Assembly: GCF_001686925.1 (NCBI RefSeq) | Contig: NZ_LVEN01000027.1 | Span: forward strand, 124,001-188,000 | DNA: 64,000 nucleotides | Reading direction: 5' to 3' | Source: Flavobacterium piscis | Lineage (GTDB): Bacteria > Bacteroidota > Bacteroidia > Flavobacteriales > Flavobacteriaceae | Part shown: one piece after another, positions 43,675 through 53,184 of the stretch | Layout of the letters: each line of letters begins with the position of its first letter | How positions within the stretch are numbered: the stretch's first letter is position 1 | Position numbers and translations under genes: made by a program | The notes under the pieces: model-generated | The model's database searches: none | Told to the model about the DNA's origin: nothing | Seen by the model: the letters and a program-made list of their open reading frames with translations, nothing else

Positions 43675-46278
43675 ATGAACATAAATAAATTTACAATTAA
43701 GTCGCAGGAAGCCATACAGTTATCGCAACAATTGGCGCAACGCAACGGACAACAGCAAATCGAAAACGAACACATTTTTAAAGCTATTTTTGAAGTAGAT
43801 GAAAATGTAGCGCCGTTTATTTTGAAAAAACTAAATGTAAATGTACCGTTGTTTTTACAGATATTAGACAGCACGATTCAAAGTTTTCCAAAAGTTTCCG
43901 GAGGAGATATTTTACTTTCCAGAGACGCCAATAAAGCGCTGAATGAAGCTGAAATTATTGCTCAAAAAATGAACGATGAATATGTTTCTATCGAGCATTT
44001 GATTTTGGCAATTTTCGACTCAAAAAGTAAAGTTTCTCAGATTTTAAAAGATCAGGGAGTTACCGGAAAAGGGTTAAAAGCAGCCATTGAAGAACTTCGT
44101 AAAGGAGAAAGAGTAACATCTGCTTCGGCGGAAGAAAATTATAATTCATTAAACAAATACGCTAAAAATCTAAACGAATTAGCGCGAAACGGAAAACTGG
44201 ATCCGGTTATTGGCCGTGACGAAGAAATCCGTCGTGTATTGCAGATTCTTACTCGTAGAACAAAAAACAACCCAATGTTAATTGGAGAGCCAGGAGTTGG
44301 TAAAACTGCTATTGCTGAGGGACTGGCGCATCGAATCGTTGATGGTGACGTGCCGGAAAACTTAAAGGATAAAATCGTTTTCTCACTTGATATGGGAGCA
44401 TTAATTGCTGGTGCAAAATTTAAAGGAGAATTCGAAGAACGTTTAAAAGCAGTTGTAAAAGAGGTTACAGCTGCCGAAGGTGATATCGTTTTATTTATTG
44501 ATGAGATTCATACCCTTGTAGGTGCAGGTGGGGGAGAAGGCGCAATGGATGCGGCTAATATCCTGAAACCAGCTTTGGCTCGTGGAGAATTGAGAGCAAT
44601 TGGTGCAACAACATTAGATGAATATCAAAAATATTTTGAGAAAGATAAAGCGTTAGAGCGTCGTTTCCAAAAGATCTTAATTGATGAACCGGATACTGAA
44701 AGTGCAATTTCGATTTTACGCGGAATCAAAGAAAAGTACGAAACACATCATAAAGTTCAGATCAAAGACGAGGCAATTATTGCGGCTGTTGAACTTTCGC
44801 AACGTTACATTACAAACCGTTTTTTACCGGATAAAGCAATCGATTTGATGGATGAAGCCGCTTCTAAGCTGCGTATGGAAATCAATTCGAAACCAGAAGA
44901 ATTAGATGTTCTGGATCGTAAAATTATGCAGCTTGAAATTGAGATCGAAGCCATTAAACGTGAAAAAGAAGAAAGTAAACTGAAAATCCTGCGCATGGAT
45001 TTGGCGAACTTAAAAGAAGAGCGCAACGAAATCTATGCAAAATGGAAATCAGAAAAAGATGTTGTAGACGGAATTCAAGCCGTAAAACAAGAAATTGAAG
45101 ATTTTAAATACGAAGCAGAACGCGCAGAACGTGATGGCGATTACGGAAAAGTGGCCGAAATTCGTTACGGAAAAATAAAAGAAGCACAAGAACGTCTTGA
45201 TGTTTTGCAAAAACAATTGCAGGAATATCAATCCGGTAATTCTTTGATTAAAGAAGAAGTAACCCGCGAAGATATCGCAGAAGTCGTAGCAAAATGGACA
45301 GGAATTCCTGTGATGAAAATGCTTCAGACAGAACGTGAAAAACTATTGCATCTTGAAGATGAATTGCACAAACGTGTTGTAGGTCAGGAAGAGGCGATTG
45401 AAGCTGTGAGTGACGCTGTTCGCAGAAGTCGTGCAGGTTTACAGGATATGAAAAAACCAGTTGGAACCTTCTTATTTTTAGGAACAACGGGAGTAGGTAA
45501 AACTGAGCTGGCAAAAGCATTGGCCGAATATCTTTTTGATGACGAAAATGCCATGACGCGTATCGATATGAGTGAGTATCAGGAGCGTCACAGTGTGAGC
45601 CGTTTGGTTGGTGCGCCTCCGGGATATGTGGGTTATGATGAAGGTGGTCAGTTAACCGAAGCAGTACGTAGAAAACCATATTCTGTAATTTTGTTAGACG
45701 AGATCGAAAAAGCACATCCGGATACGTTCAATATTTTATTGCAGGTTTTGGATGAAGGCCGTTTGACAGATAACAAAGGCCGTCTGGCTGATTTTAAGAA
45801 CACAATCATTATTATGACCTCCAATATGGGAAGTCAGATCATACAAGATAAGTTTGAAAACCTGAAAGGAAGCATTGAATCTGCTACAGAATCAGCAAAA
45901 GTTGAAGTTTTGGGATTATTGAAACAAACTGTTCGTCCGGAATTTATAAACCGTATCGACGAAATCGTAATGTTTACGCCTTTAACAGTCGAAAATATTT
46001 CTAAAATTGTAAGCTTACAGCTTAAGAGTGTTACAAAAATGCTTGCCTTGCAAGGTATCGCTATGGATGCAACACCAGAAGCTATTAAATACTTGTCTGA
46101 TAAAGGTTATGATCCGCAATTTGGTGCAAGACCAGTAAAACGTGTCGTTCAGAGAGAAGTATTGAATCAGTTGTCGAAAGAGATTTTGGCAGGAAACATT
46201 ACTACAGACAGCATCATTTTACTAGATGCTTTCGATGGGCAATTGGTATTTAGAAACCAAACCCATATCGAAAAATAA
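43675..46278 (+). CDS. clpB: ATP-dependent chaperone ClpB
   Basis: Hexameric disaggregase that works with DnaK to rescue aggregated proteins. The N-domain spans residues 1-140 ([20 protein letters not shown]). AAA-1 has Walker [14 protein letters not shown] and Walker [15 protein letters not shown]. The middle coiled coil, at about 400-520, is present, distinguishing it from ClpA/ClpC. AAA-2 has [14 protein letters not shown] and [13 protein letters not shown]. The length of 867 is normal. It is monocistronic, with a terminator 27 bp after the stop. I see no obvious heat-shock operator. Confidence 0.97.
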   Translation: MNINKFTIKSQEAIQLSQQLAQRNGQQQIENEHIFKAIFEVDENVAPFILKKLNVNVPLFLQILDSTIQSFPKVSGGDILLSRDANKALNEAEIIAQKMNDEYVSIEHLILAIFDSKSKVSQILKDQGVTGKGLKAAIEELRKGERVTSASAEENYNSLNKYAKNLNELARNGKLDPVIGRDEEIRRVLQILTRRTKNNPMLIGEPGVGKTAIAEGLAHRIVDGDVPENLKDKIVFSLDMGALIAGAKFKGEFEERLKAVVKEVTAAEGDIVLFIDEIHTLVGAGGGEGAMDAANILKPALARGELRAIGATTLDEYQKYFEKDKALERRFQKILIDEPDTESAISILRGIKEKYETHHKVQIKDEAIIAAVELSQRYITNRFLPDKAIDLMDEAASKLRMEINSKPEELDVLDRKIMQLEIEIEAIKREKEESKLKILRMDLANLKEERNEIYAKWKSEKDVVDGIQAVKQEIEDFKYEAERAERDGDYGKVAEIRYGKIKEAQERLDVLQKQLQEYQSGNSLIKEEVTREDIAEVVAKWTGIPVMKMLQTEREKLLHLEDELHKRVVGQEEAIEAVSDAVRRSRAGLQDMKKPVGTFLFLGTTGVGKTELAKALAEYLFDDENAMTRIDMSEYQERHSVSRLVGAPPGYVGYDEGGQLTEAVRRKPYSVILLDEIEKAHPDTFNILLQVLDEGRLTDNKGRLADFKNTIIIMTSNMGSQIIQDKFENLKGSIESATESAKVEVLGLLKQTVRPEFINRIDEIVMFTPLTVENISKIVSLQLKSVTKMLALQGIAMDATPEAIKYLSDKGYDPQFGARPVKRVVQREVLNQLSKEILAGNITTDSIILLDAFDGQLVFRNQTHIEK

Positions 46279-46304
46279 TTTTTATTGGTTAATTTTTTTG
46301 AGAT

Positions 46305-46338
46305 AAGCATCAGTCGAAAGGCTGGTGCTTTTTTTTTA
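46305..46338 (+). terminator. terminator after clpB
   Basis: AAGCATCAG / CTGGTGCTT with a T-run of nine or more. Confidence 0.8.
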
Positions 46339-46459
46339 TAAGAATATAAAAATCCGTAAATCATGAAACTTTTTTTTAAAGTCATATAAATAAATTCAAG
46401 TATTAAAGTAGGAACTTTACTTTCACAAATTTATATCACAAATCATAAAAACAAATACT

Positions 46460-46579
46460 ATGAATAATATTTTTAGAGGATTACTAGCAGGTTACGGAGC
46501 AAAAAAATTAGGCGGAGGATGTTTTGGTACTATTTTCGTTTTTATAATTATTTGGGTGCTTTTAGGACAATGTAGTTGA
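46460..46579 (+). CDS. small membrane protein of 39 residues
   Basis: ATG at 46460, stop TGA at 46577-46579. The product starts MNNIFRGLLAGYGAKKLGGG and ends with a single transmembrane helix TIFVFIIIWVLLG and a QCS tail. It has an A-rich stretch upstream (CAAATACTATG). Length and composition suggest a single-pass inner-membrane peptide with its N-terminus and Lys pair on one side. It lies between clpB and the DUF808 gene on the same strand. I know no function; it is too short for usual gene calling but the hydrophobic helix and codon pattern support it. Confidence 0.6.
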   Translation: MNNIFRGLLAGYGAKKLGGGCFGTIFVFIIIWVLLGQCS

Positions 46580-46702
46580 TTTTAGACTAAAAAATAAACA
46601 AAAAAAGTCTTAGATTAGCGCACATAAATAATCAAACATGTGCATTAAACTGGATACTCAATGTCAGTGAATTACACAGTTTTTAAAACCAAATAAAATA
46701 TA

Positions 46703-47590
46703 ATGGCATCAGGTTTTTTCGTACTATTAGATGATATTGCAGCAATTATGGATGATGTTGCAGTAATGAGTAAAATTGCAGCAAAAAAAACGGCCGGAAT
46801 TTTAGGCGATGATTTGGCAGTAAATGCTGAGAAAGCTTCAGGCTTTGCTTCATCAAGAGAACTTCCGGTATTGTGGGCAATTAGTAAAGGTTCGTTGCTT
46901 AATAAAATAATTATTTTGCCAATAGCTTTTTTATTAAGTGCATTTTTACCGGTTGCAATCATTGTAATTCTTGTACTTGGAGGGCTGTTTTTGGCCTACG
47001 AAGGAGCCGAAAAAATTTATGAATTTATATTTCCACATAGCCATGAAGAATCAGCAGGAATAACTGCTGAAGATTTAACAGAAGAAGAAATTCTGGAAGC
47101 CGAAAAAGGAAAAGTAAAATCAGCCATTGTAACCGATTTTATTTTATCTGTCGAAATTGTAATCATCGCTCTCGGGACAGTAATTGGTCAGCCACTTGTA
47201 CAGCAAATCATTGTAACTTCAATCATTGCATTAATTGCAACGGTTGGTGTTTATGGTATTGTTGCCTTAATTGTACGAATGGATGAAGCAGGCTATAAAC
47301 TAATTAAATTTAGTAAAAACGAAAAAAGTATATCAAATTTTATTGGTAATATATTAGTAAAAGCGCTGCCAATAGTCATTAAAAGTTTAACCGTAATTGG
47401 TACAATAGCTTTAATTCTGGTAGCAGGTGGAATCTTTGTTCATTATATTCCATTTTTTCATCATATCGTACCTACAATTAATCTTCCTGCAATTATCAAA
47501 GAATTTGTAATTGGTCTGGCATTAGGAATTGTAGTTTTAGGATTTGTAAGCCTATTCAAAAAAATATTTAAAAAGAAAGAAATAGCATAA
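46703..47590 (+). CDS. DUF808 family membrane protein (YedI-like)
   Basis: A 295-residue polytopic inner-membrane protein. SGFFVLLDDIAAIMDDVAVM and KKTAGILGDDLAVNAEKASG at the N-terminus are the hallmark of DUF808 proteins such as E. coli YedI. Helices include KIIILPIAFLLSAFLPVAII and ITSIIALIATVGVYGIVALI. There is a short acidic loop (EESAGITAEDLTEEEIL). The function of the family is unknown. A terminator follows at 47614. Confidence 0.9.
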   Translation: MASGFFVLLDDIAAIMDDVAVMSKIAAKKTAGILGDDLAVNAEKASGFASSRELPVLWAISKGSLLNKIIILPIAFLLSAFLPVAIIVILVLGGLFLAYEGAEKIYEFIFPHSHEESAGITAEDLTEEEILEAEKGKVKSAIVTDFILSVEIVIIALGTVIGQPLVQQIIVTSIIALIATVGVYGIVALIVRMDEAGYKLIKFSKNEKSISNFIGNILVKALPIVIKSLTVIGTIALILVAGGIFVHYIPFFHHIVPTINLPAIIKEFVIGLALGIVVLGFVSLFKKIFKKKEIA

Positions 47591-47613
47591 CAGCTACTAC
47601 ATATATAAATATC

Positions 47614-47654
47614 AAAACACTATTCGTCGCAGCGAATGGTGTTTTTTTTTTTTT
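47614..47654 (+). terminator. terminator after the DUF808 gene
   Basis: AAAACACTATTCG / CGAATGGTGTTTT and a long T-run, one G-T pair. Confidence 0.8.
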
Positions 47655-47683
47655 AGAAGCAAAAGACTCATTTTCAAAACACC

Positions 47684-47763
47684 ACTTGTCCCGCTATCCA
47701 CTATATCTTTTTATCCGTTAGAAAACGGCTAAAAAGGATACCGTTTCTATCGGGGCTAAACCG
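47684..47763 (+). repeat. GGAGCTATTTCC interspersed element, copy 3
   Basis: ACTTGTCCCGCTATCCACTA, TATCTTTTTATCC, an inner GTTAGAAAACGGC, then AAAAAGGATACCGTTTCTATC and GGGGCTAAACC. It aligns with the copy at 8009-8091 over most of its length, with the same paired TATATCTTTTT and AAAAAGGAT segments. Confidence 0.6.
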
Positions 47764-47824
47764 GGAATTTTAATTTTTATAAGAATAACTGTTGTTTAGT
47801 AAGTTTTTTTTATTCTGTTAAGTT

Positions 47825-47852
47825 TTTGATATTTAATTGTTTACTATTTTTG
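47825..47852 (+). promoter_or_regulatory. promoter of the 137-residue lipoprotein gene
   Basis: TTTG at 47825-47828, 16 nt, TATTTTTG at 47845-47852 (exact TAnnTTTG). The leader is about 77 nt. Confidence 0.55.
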
Positions 47853-47935
47853 TGTAATTATTTAACAAATTACTAAAGCAACCAATGCAACTCTTTTGCA
47901 TCTTCATAGTAATTAACAATTAATTATTATTTTAT

Positions 47936-48349
47936 ATGAAAAATTTTAAATTTAAATCCGTTCTTGTAGTATTATTTTTAGCAACAGCATTAATTTCTTG
48001 CAGTAATGATGATGATAAACCAAGTGGACCTAACCCAGTTGTAAAAGTAGCATCTGTAACAGAGATAACCGGTCCTGCAACTGGAAAAGTAAATGAAGAA
48101 TTGAGTTATGATATCACTTTTGTAGCAGACAACGCTTGCGCAGAGTTCAGTAAATTTAGTGAGACATTCATTAATGATGTTAGAGGATTACAAGTTGAAG
48201 TAAAAGACCCATCGGAAGTTTGTACACTACAAGTTCCGAATCCTAAGAAAACTGTTTACAAATTCAAATCAGATGTAAAAGGAACTTTTGAATTCAAATT
48301 CAAAAAATCAGATAAGGAATTCGTAACTAAAAAAGTGGTTATTGAATAA
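47936..48349 (+). CDS. putative surface lipoprotein, unknown function
   Basis: A 137-residue protein with signal peptide KSVLVVLFLATALISCSND. Lipobox ISC places the lipidated residue at Cys22. The mature N-terminus SNDDDK is acidic right after the Cys, which in this phylum can act as an export signal to the cell surface. The rest, TEITGPATGKVNEELSYDI ... KKVVIE, looks like one Ig-like beta-sandwich with two Cys that could form a disulfide. Monocistronic with its own promoter. Confidence 0.8.
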   Translation: MKNFKFKSVLVVLFLATALISCSNDDDKPSGPNPVVKVASVTEITGPATGKVNEELSYDITFVADNACAEFSKFSETFINDVRGLQVEVKDPSEVCTLQVPNPKKTVYKFKSDVKGTFEFKFKKSDKEFVTKKVVIE

Positions 48350-48489
48350 TTAGGTTATTAAAGATAAATTTTTGGTCAGAAACCATTTTGCAAATGTTTT
48401 AAAATATTTGTAAAATGGCTTTCTTTTTTTTTGAAGTTATATTCAGATGATTTTATGAATAACTAGTTTAAAAAACGAGTCAAAATAGC

Positions 48490-48497
48490 TATCTTTG
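48490..48497 (+). promoter_or_regulatory. -7 box of the toxin-antitoxin operon
   Basis: TATCTTTG, an exact TAnnTTTG match, 21 bp before the antitoxin ATG at 48518. Confidence 0.5.
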
Positions 48498-48517
48498 GAG
48501 TATTAAAAGATATAATT

Positions 48518-48763
48518 ATGGGAGCATTAGAGTTAAGAGATAGTGTTTTAGAATATATAAATACTGCAGATGAACGTCTTTTAAAAGTTGTTAAAGCGGT
48601 TATTGAAAGCTACCAGGAAGAAGAAATTGTTGCTTTTTCAGTTGATGGAAAACCAATGACGAGAGCCATTTATAAACAGCAATTAGCGGATGCGAAATTA
48701 GATATTAAAAATGGTAATGTAATTTCGCAGGAAGATTTAGAAAGAGAATCTGAAAATTGGTAA
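48518..48763 (+). CDS. antitoxin of a RelE/ParE-type pair
   Basis: An 81-residue acidic protein lying directly before a RelE/ParE-like gene. The N-terminal half LRDSVLEYINTADERLLKVVKAVIESYQ is helical. The C-terminal half AIYKQQLADAKLDIKNGNVISQEDLERE resembles the C-terminal part of antitoxins that bind RelE-type toxins. The N-terminus is not an obvious DNA-binding fold. Its stop overlaps the toxin ATG by one base (TAATG), the usual coupling. Antitoxin function is inferred from position. Confidence 0.8.
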   Translation: MGALELRDSVLEYINTADERLLKVVKAVIESYQEEEIVAFSVDGKPMTRAIYKQQLADAKLDIKNGNVISQEDLERESENW

Positions 48764-49053
48764 TGAGTACAATAAGAAAAGTAGTTTGGACTAACACAGC
48801 CAAAGACCAGCTAAAGACAATATACAATTATCATAAAGAAAAATCACTTCAAGGCGCAATTAATCTAAAGAATGATATTTTGTCTAGTAGTAAAAGCATT
48901 CATTTTGTAGAACAGTATCAAAAGGATGAAATTGAGCCCGAATACCGAAGAATTATTGTTAGAGATTATAAAATATTATATGTTGAAGAGAATGAAGTTG
49001 TTTATATTACCAAGATATTTTCAACAAAACGGGATTCTGTAAAGCAAATATAA
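48763..49053 (+). CDS. RelE/ParE family toxin
   Basis: A 96-residue basic protein of the RelE/ParE superfamily, which cut mRNA on the ribosome (RelE) or poison gyrase (ParE). It begins STIRKVVWTNTAKDQLKTIYNYH and has the closing strands EYRRIIVRDYKILYVEEN and VVYITKIFSTKRD. The start at ATG 48763 overlaps the antitoxin stop; a TTG at 48757 would add two residues and is less likely. Which of the two toxin activities applies cannot be told from sequence alone. Confidence 0.88.
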   Translation: MSTIRKVVWTNTAKDQLKTIYNYHKEKSLQGAINLKNDILSSSKSIHFVEQYQKDEIEPEYRRIIVRDYKILYVEENEVVYITKIFSTKRDSVKQI

Positions 49054-49103
49054 AAGGGCCTAATGGGCTCTTTTTTTATTACTACTAAGTACATAAAACG
49101 CAC

Positions 49104-49134
49104 TTTGCCATTCCTTTAAAAATTACTATTTTTG
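49104..49134 (+). promoter_or_regulatory. promoter of the N-carbamoylputrescine amidase gene
   Basis: TTTG at 49104-49107, 19 nt, TATTTTTG at 49127-49134: a full match to the Bacteroidota consensus. Transcription should start near 49141, excluding an in-frame TTG at 49132 as start codon. Confidence 0.7.
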
Positions 49135-49152
49135 CACTCTAAATTTTATGTC

Positions 49153-50040
49153 ATGCCGAAAAGAAAATATAAAATAGCCGTTATCCAGTTAAATCTGAAC
49201 GACGTTGCCGAAAATAATCTTAAAAAATGTATCAGCTGGGTTAAAGATGCTGCAAATAAAGGTGCAGAAGTAATCTTGTTACCTGAATTATATAGCAGTC
49301 ATTATTTTTGCCAAAGCGAAGATGTAGACAATTTTGCATTAGCAGAACCACTTTACAGTACTTCATTTATTGCTTTTAGCGAATTGGCAAAGGAATTGGG
49401 TGTAGTAATTATTGTTCCTTTCTTCGAAAAAAGAATGGCTGGAATTTACCACAATAGTGCTTACATAATTGATACTGACGGAACAGAAGCTGGATTATAC
49501 CGCAAAATGCACATTCCGGATGATCCCCATTTTTATGAAAAATTCTATTTCACACCGGGAGATTTAGGTTTTAAAGCAATTGAAACCAAAAAAGGAAAAA
49601 TTGGAACTCTTATTTGTTGGGACCAATGGTATCCGGAAGCAGCGCGTATCACAGCTTTAAAAGGAGCTGAGGTATTGTTTTATCCAACTGCAATTGGATG
49701 GCATCCTAAAGAAAAAGAACAATATGGCGAAAACCAATATGGTGCCTGGATGAATGTAATGAAAGGTCATGCTGTAGCAAATGGTGTTTTTGTTGCTGCT
49801 GCAAACAGAATTGGTTTAGAAAAATATATCGAAGGAACAGAAGGAATTCAGTTTTGGGGAGCATCGTTTATTGCAGGACCACAAGGCGAGATTTTAGCTC
49901 AGGCTTCTCACGATCAGGAAGAAATTCTAATTGCTGAGGTTGATTTGGATCTTCAGGAAAATGTACGTCAGAACTGGCCGTTTTTCAGAGACAGAAGAAT
50001 CGATGCTTTTGGTGATATTACTAAAAGAGCCATTGACTAA
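49153..50040 (+). CDS. aguB: N-carbamoylputrescine amidase
   Basis: Nitrilase-superfamily enzyme that hydrolyses N-carbamoylputrescine to putrescine, the second step after agmatine deiminase. The catalytic triad is E45 (LLPELYSSHYF), K118 (YRKMHIPDD) and C155 (TLICWDQWYPEAARI). AIGWHPKEKEQYG is a family feature. The start is ATG 49153 (295 residues), set by the promoter and the MPKRKYKIAVIQLN start. Its partner aguA lies at 53371-54411, separated by two genes on the other strand. Confidence 0.93.
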   Translation: MPKRKYKIAVIQLNLNDVAENNLKKCISWVKDAANKGAEVILLPELYSSHYFCQSEDVDNFALAEPLYSTSFIAFSELAKELGVVIIVPFFEKRMAGIYHNSAYIIDTDGTEAGLYRKMHIPDDPHFYEKFYFTPGDLGFKAIETKKGKIGTLICWDQWYPEAARITALKGAEVLFYPTAIGWHPKEKEQYGENQYGAWMNVMKGHAVANGVFVAAANRIGLEKYIEGTEGIQFWGASFIAGPQGEILAQASHDQEEILIAEVDLDLQENVRQNWPFFRDRRIDAFGDITKRAID

Positions 50041-50062
50041 ATTCAGTTAATTCAAATAAAAC

Positions 50063-50097
50063 AAAAAGGACGAAATCTACATTTCGTCCTTTTTTTT
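50063..50097 (+). terminator. terminator after aguB
   Basis: AAAAAGGACGAAAT / ATTTCGTCCTTTTT with a short loop and T-run. Confidence 0.85.
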
Positions 50098-50111
50098 ATT
50101 CTCTTAGAAAC

Positions 50112-50150
50112 AAAAAAAATCCGCTTCAGAATATTCCGAAGCGGATTTTT
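50112..50150 (-). terminator. terminator of the OmpA-family gene
   Basis: On the minus strand the stem AAAAATCCGCTTC / GAAGCGGATTTTT ends in a T-run (A-run at 50112-50119 on plus). It lies 19 bp from the stop of the minus-strand gene. Confidence 0.8.
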
Positions 50151-50168
50151 AGAAAATATATAATAAGA

Positions 50169-51434
50169 TTATTTTACTTTAAAAGTAACTCTTCTTACGA
50201 TTTGACGAGCTTCTTTAGAATCTTTGTTCACAGAAGTATCTTCACCGTTAGCAATTACATTTAATCTTGAAGCATCAATTCCAGCGTTTTCAGCTACTTT
50301 TTTCACAGCTTCAGCTCTTTTTCTTGATAATTCAGTGTTGTAGCTTGAACTTCCAATTTCGTCAGCATATCCTACGATATCAGCAGATTTTCCTGGATTG
50401 TTTTTCAAGTATTTTACTAAGAAGTCAACACCAGATAAAGAAGCATTTGTTGGTTTAGATGAGTTAAAGTCAAAATAAACATTAACATATCCTCCGTTGA
50501 TCAATTCTTCAACAGTATTGTTTGTTGCAGTTTGACTACCTTGTCTAACATAAGTTTTATCTAAGTAGCTTTCTAATTCATCCGGAACACCATTTTGGTT
50601 GGTATCAATAGATTGTCCTTTAGTATTTACAGCAACTCCAGAAACAGTATTAGGTTCTAAATCGTATAAATCAGCAACACCATCTTTATCAGTATCAATA
50701 AGACCAGTTTCGATAGTTGTTACTCTGTTTTCTAATTGGTTTAATCTTTCATTTTCTTCAGAATACCAGTCAGCATGTTTTTCGTTTTTACCTAAGTAGA
50801 AAGTCAAACCAACAGAAGCGTTTAATAACACACCATCTAATGAACCTGTAGTTGGAACTCCATGACCATCAAAGTTATGATTTTGTCTTCCGTTAACAAT
50901 ACCAGTAAGGTCTCCTGTTAAAGCGATTCTGTTACTTAGTCTCACTTGACCTGTTAATCCCATGATTCCATGCCCCATGTAATCTTTTCCGTCAAAACCG
51001 TCATCATTGCTTAATTGAGAAACACCAAAACCACCATGTGCTAATAAACCAAAAGTGTTTGTCCAGGTTTCAAAGTTTAAAGCTCTACCAAGGTTAATTA
51101 CCCCTTGTAAACTTGCTCTGTAATACTTGCTGTCGAATTCCGGCGTGTTGTCGCGCTCTTGAAATTGGTCGTACCCAACATCCAGTTTCAAACCAAATTT
51201 AGGATTAAACATATATCTTACACCTAAATCTGCGTGAAACGGACTAGCAGTTTCTGTAGAATAACCAGGAGTTATTGCTCTAAGAGGTTTGTTTAAACCA
51301 CCATTTAACTCTATAGACCATCTATTGTATGCAGGTTTTTCAATTGTAGGTTGAGCTGACGTCGTTGCCATATTTTGTGCACCCGCAGCAAATGTTAGTA
51401 GTAAAAGTGATACTGAAGCTAATTTCTTTTTCAT
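50169..51434 (-). CDS. OmpA family outer membrane protein with thrombospondin type 3 repeats
   Basis: Signal peptide KKKLASVSLLLLTFAAGAQ. The N-terminal part (about 25-230) is a beta-barrel with GVRYMFNPKFGLKLDVGYDQ and similar strands. A Ca-binding linker follows (DTDKDGVADLYDLEP and DTNQNGVPDELE), then a C-terminal OmpA domain (YFDFNSSKPTNASLSGVD, VGYADEIGSSSYNTELSRKR) that binds peptidoglycan. I use ATG 51434 (421 residues), as an upstream TTG at 51443 is less likely. The role is probably a structural link between outer membrane and cell wall. Confidence 0.92.
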   Translation of the reverse strand: MKKKLASVSLLLLTFAAGAQNMATTSAQPTIEKPAYNRWSIELNGGLNKPLRAITPGYSTETASPFHADLGVRYMFNPKFGLKLDVGYDQFQERDNTPEFDSKYYRASLQGVINLGRALNFETWTNTFGLLAHGGFGVSQLSNDDGFDGKDYMGHGIMGLTGQVRLSNRIALTGDLTGIVNGRQNHNFDGHGVPTTGSLDGVLLNASVGLTFYLGKNEKHADWYSEENERLNQLENRVTTIETGLIDTDKDGVADLYDLEPNTVSGVAVNTKGQSIDTNQNGVPDELESYLDKTYVRQGSQTATNNTVEELINGGYVNVYFDFNSSKPTNASLSGVDFLVKYLKNNPGKSADIVGYADEIGSSSYNTELSRKRAEAVKKVAENAGIDASRLNVIANGEDTSVNKDSKEARQIVRRVTFKVK

Positions 51435-51654
51435 GATATCCAAATTTTAATTTAATTGTGATTATTACGAGTTTTTCGTTTTAAACTCAGGACAAAATTA
51501 TACTACGAGTTTCAGAATGTGTTCTATTTGGTCTTACATAATTCCCACCTTTTGGGTTTTATTTATGTAAATCCGTTAAAAGAATCAGAATTTTGAACAA
51601 AAAAAGGGAGCTAAATTTATATTTAGCTCCCTTCTCTAATTGTAAATGTGAAAG

Positions 51655-53184
51655 TTATTTTAAATCTGGCTGGTAGATTTTTATTGTTCCATCTCCCTCA
51701 CTACTAACAACTAACAAACTTCTTTTTGTTGGACTTTTAGAAGCAGGAATGAATAATATTCCTTCTGGAGCATCTCCGGTTTTTACAGTTTGTAAATATT
51801 GAGGCGATGCAGGATTTGTTACATCATAAGTCATAAAAACATCTGATCTTTCTAAGCCAACAAACAGAATATTCTGACTTCCCATCTTAACAGCTACTAC
51901 AGCTTCAGGTTCTGAGCCTTTATCATCGCTGCGTTTGTTGTCATAAGTTCCAAAATCATTTGATTTTTTATCAAGGTCATTTTTACTATCGTAAACAATT
52001 TTTCCGGTATTTCCGTTCCAGATCGAGAAAGAACGTGCTCCAAAAGCGACCATTTCGTCAAGATCGCCGTCACCATCAGTGTCCCCCATGTCGGTAATTA
52101 AATTTAATCTTCCTAAATTGGTTTCTAATTTTAAAGTTGCAGCATCAGGAAAAACAGTTGCATCAAGCTTCATGTCTTTCATTCTTTTAATGTCACTATA
52201 TGCAGTATATTCTCTGGCGTCGCCTTCGTTTGCTGTAACAAAATAAGGAACATTATTGGCAGAAAAATGACTAATTGCGTCTGGCATGAACATACCTTTT
52301 ACTTTCCATGGACTAAAAACGGCTGTTTCATTTTTGTCACTTACAGCAATAGCATTTTCGGCAGTATTAAAGTCTTTAAAACCTAAAGGATAAATAGCTG
52401 TAATGGTTTTAGATGTCAAATCTACTTTTGCCACACCATTATTTTCCTGTAATGTTACCCAGGCAGTTTTAGAATCATCAGAAATCGTTACATATTCAGG
52501 TTCGATATCCTGAGCGAAGCTTTTAGCGAATTTAGAAACTCTAAAACCTTCTTTTTGTAAAGCAGCAGACTGGCTGGCAAAAGAAGCGAAATCTAAAGTT
52601 GTAACCGCATAATTATTAGCGACTTCAATAATAGAGATAGTTCCGTTAGGATCTTGTAAATAATCGGTGCTTGGTTCCCCTTCATTAGCGGTCATAATAT
52701 ATTTTCCGTCAGGCGAAAAAGTAATCATATCAGGCAATGCGCCAACAGTAATTTGTTTGATTAAGCTATAATCAGTAGTATTAAAAACAACCACTTTACC
52801 ATTTCCTTGTTTATTTACGGTTGATTCTAACGCAACGGCTAATTTCCCATCAAATACTGCCACACTATTAGAAGCGCCTTCATAAGGAGTTAGATCTATT
52901 TTACCAATTTTAGTTGGTTTTGTAGGATCCGTTAAATCAATTACATCGATTTGGTTTGTTCCGCTATTGTTTACAGTAAAAAGTTTTTTTGTTTTTTCAT
53001 CGAAAGCTGTAATCTCTGCTGCACCTTCGCCGCCAATAGTTACAGAACCAATTTCTTTAAAGGTTCCCGGGTTTTCATTTACAACAACTTCAGGTTCTGG
53101 TTTGCTTGAATTCTCATCATCATTATTATTACAGCTTACCATTATAGATAAAGCGGCTAATAACGTAATACTTAGTTTCTTCAT
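51655..53184 (-). CDS. choice-of-anchor I domain lipoprotein
   Basis: A 509-residue exported lipoprotein: MKKLSITLLAALSIMVSCNN with lipobox MVSC, then an acidic Asn/Asp-rich tether (NNNDDENSS) that could direct it to the surface. The rest forms a beta-propeller of the choice-of-anchor I type, with repeats such as VDLTDPTKPTKIGKIDLT, PDMITFSPDGKYIMTANEGE, VTISDDSKTAWVTLQENNG and an Asp-rich Ca-binding loop GDTDGDGDLDEM. ATG 53184 is the start; the frame extends to 53208 without a match. The substrate is unknown; some relatives are associated with phosphatases. Confidence 0.85.
   Translation of the reverse strand: MKKLSITLLAALSIMVSCNNNDDENSSKPEPEVVVNENPGTFKEIGSVTIGGEGAAEITAFDEKTKKLFTVNNSGTNQIDVIDLTDPTKPTKIGKIDLTPYEGASNSVAVFDGKLAVALESTVNKQGNGKVVVFNTTDYSLIKQITVGALPDMITFSPDGKYIMTANEGEPSTDYLQDPNGTISIIEVANNYAVTTLDFASFASQSAALQKEGFRVSKFAKSFAQDIEPEYVTISDDSKTAWVTLQENNGVAKVDLTSKTITAIYPLGFKDFNTAENAIAVSDKNETAVFSPWKVKGMFMPDAISHFSANNVPYFVTANEGDAREYTAYSDIKRMKDMKLDATVFPDAATLKLETNLGRLNLITDMGDTDGDGDLDEMVAFGARSFSIWNGNTGKIVYDSKNDLDKKSNDFGTYDNKRSDDKGSEPEAVVAVKMGSQNILFVGLERSDVFMTYDVTNPASPQYLQTVKTGDAPEGILFIPASKSPTKRSLLVVSSEGDGTIKIYQPDLK

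Larger units (their letters stand above)
47591..47935. other. intergenic region, 345 bp
   Basis: Contains the DUF808 terminator, a GGAGCTATTTCC-type element (47684-47763) and the promoter of the next lipoprotein gene (TTTG 47825, TATTTTTG 47845). Nothing else seen. Confidence 0.6.

Noticed and set aside
45248..45715. 155-codon open frame on the minus strand
   Set aside because: It lies wholly inside clpB, in antisense; the clpB protein is complete and conserved there, and the antisense product looks like no protein.
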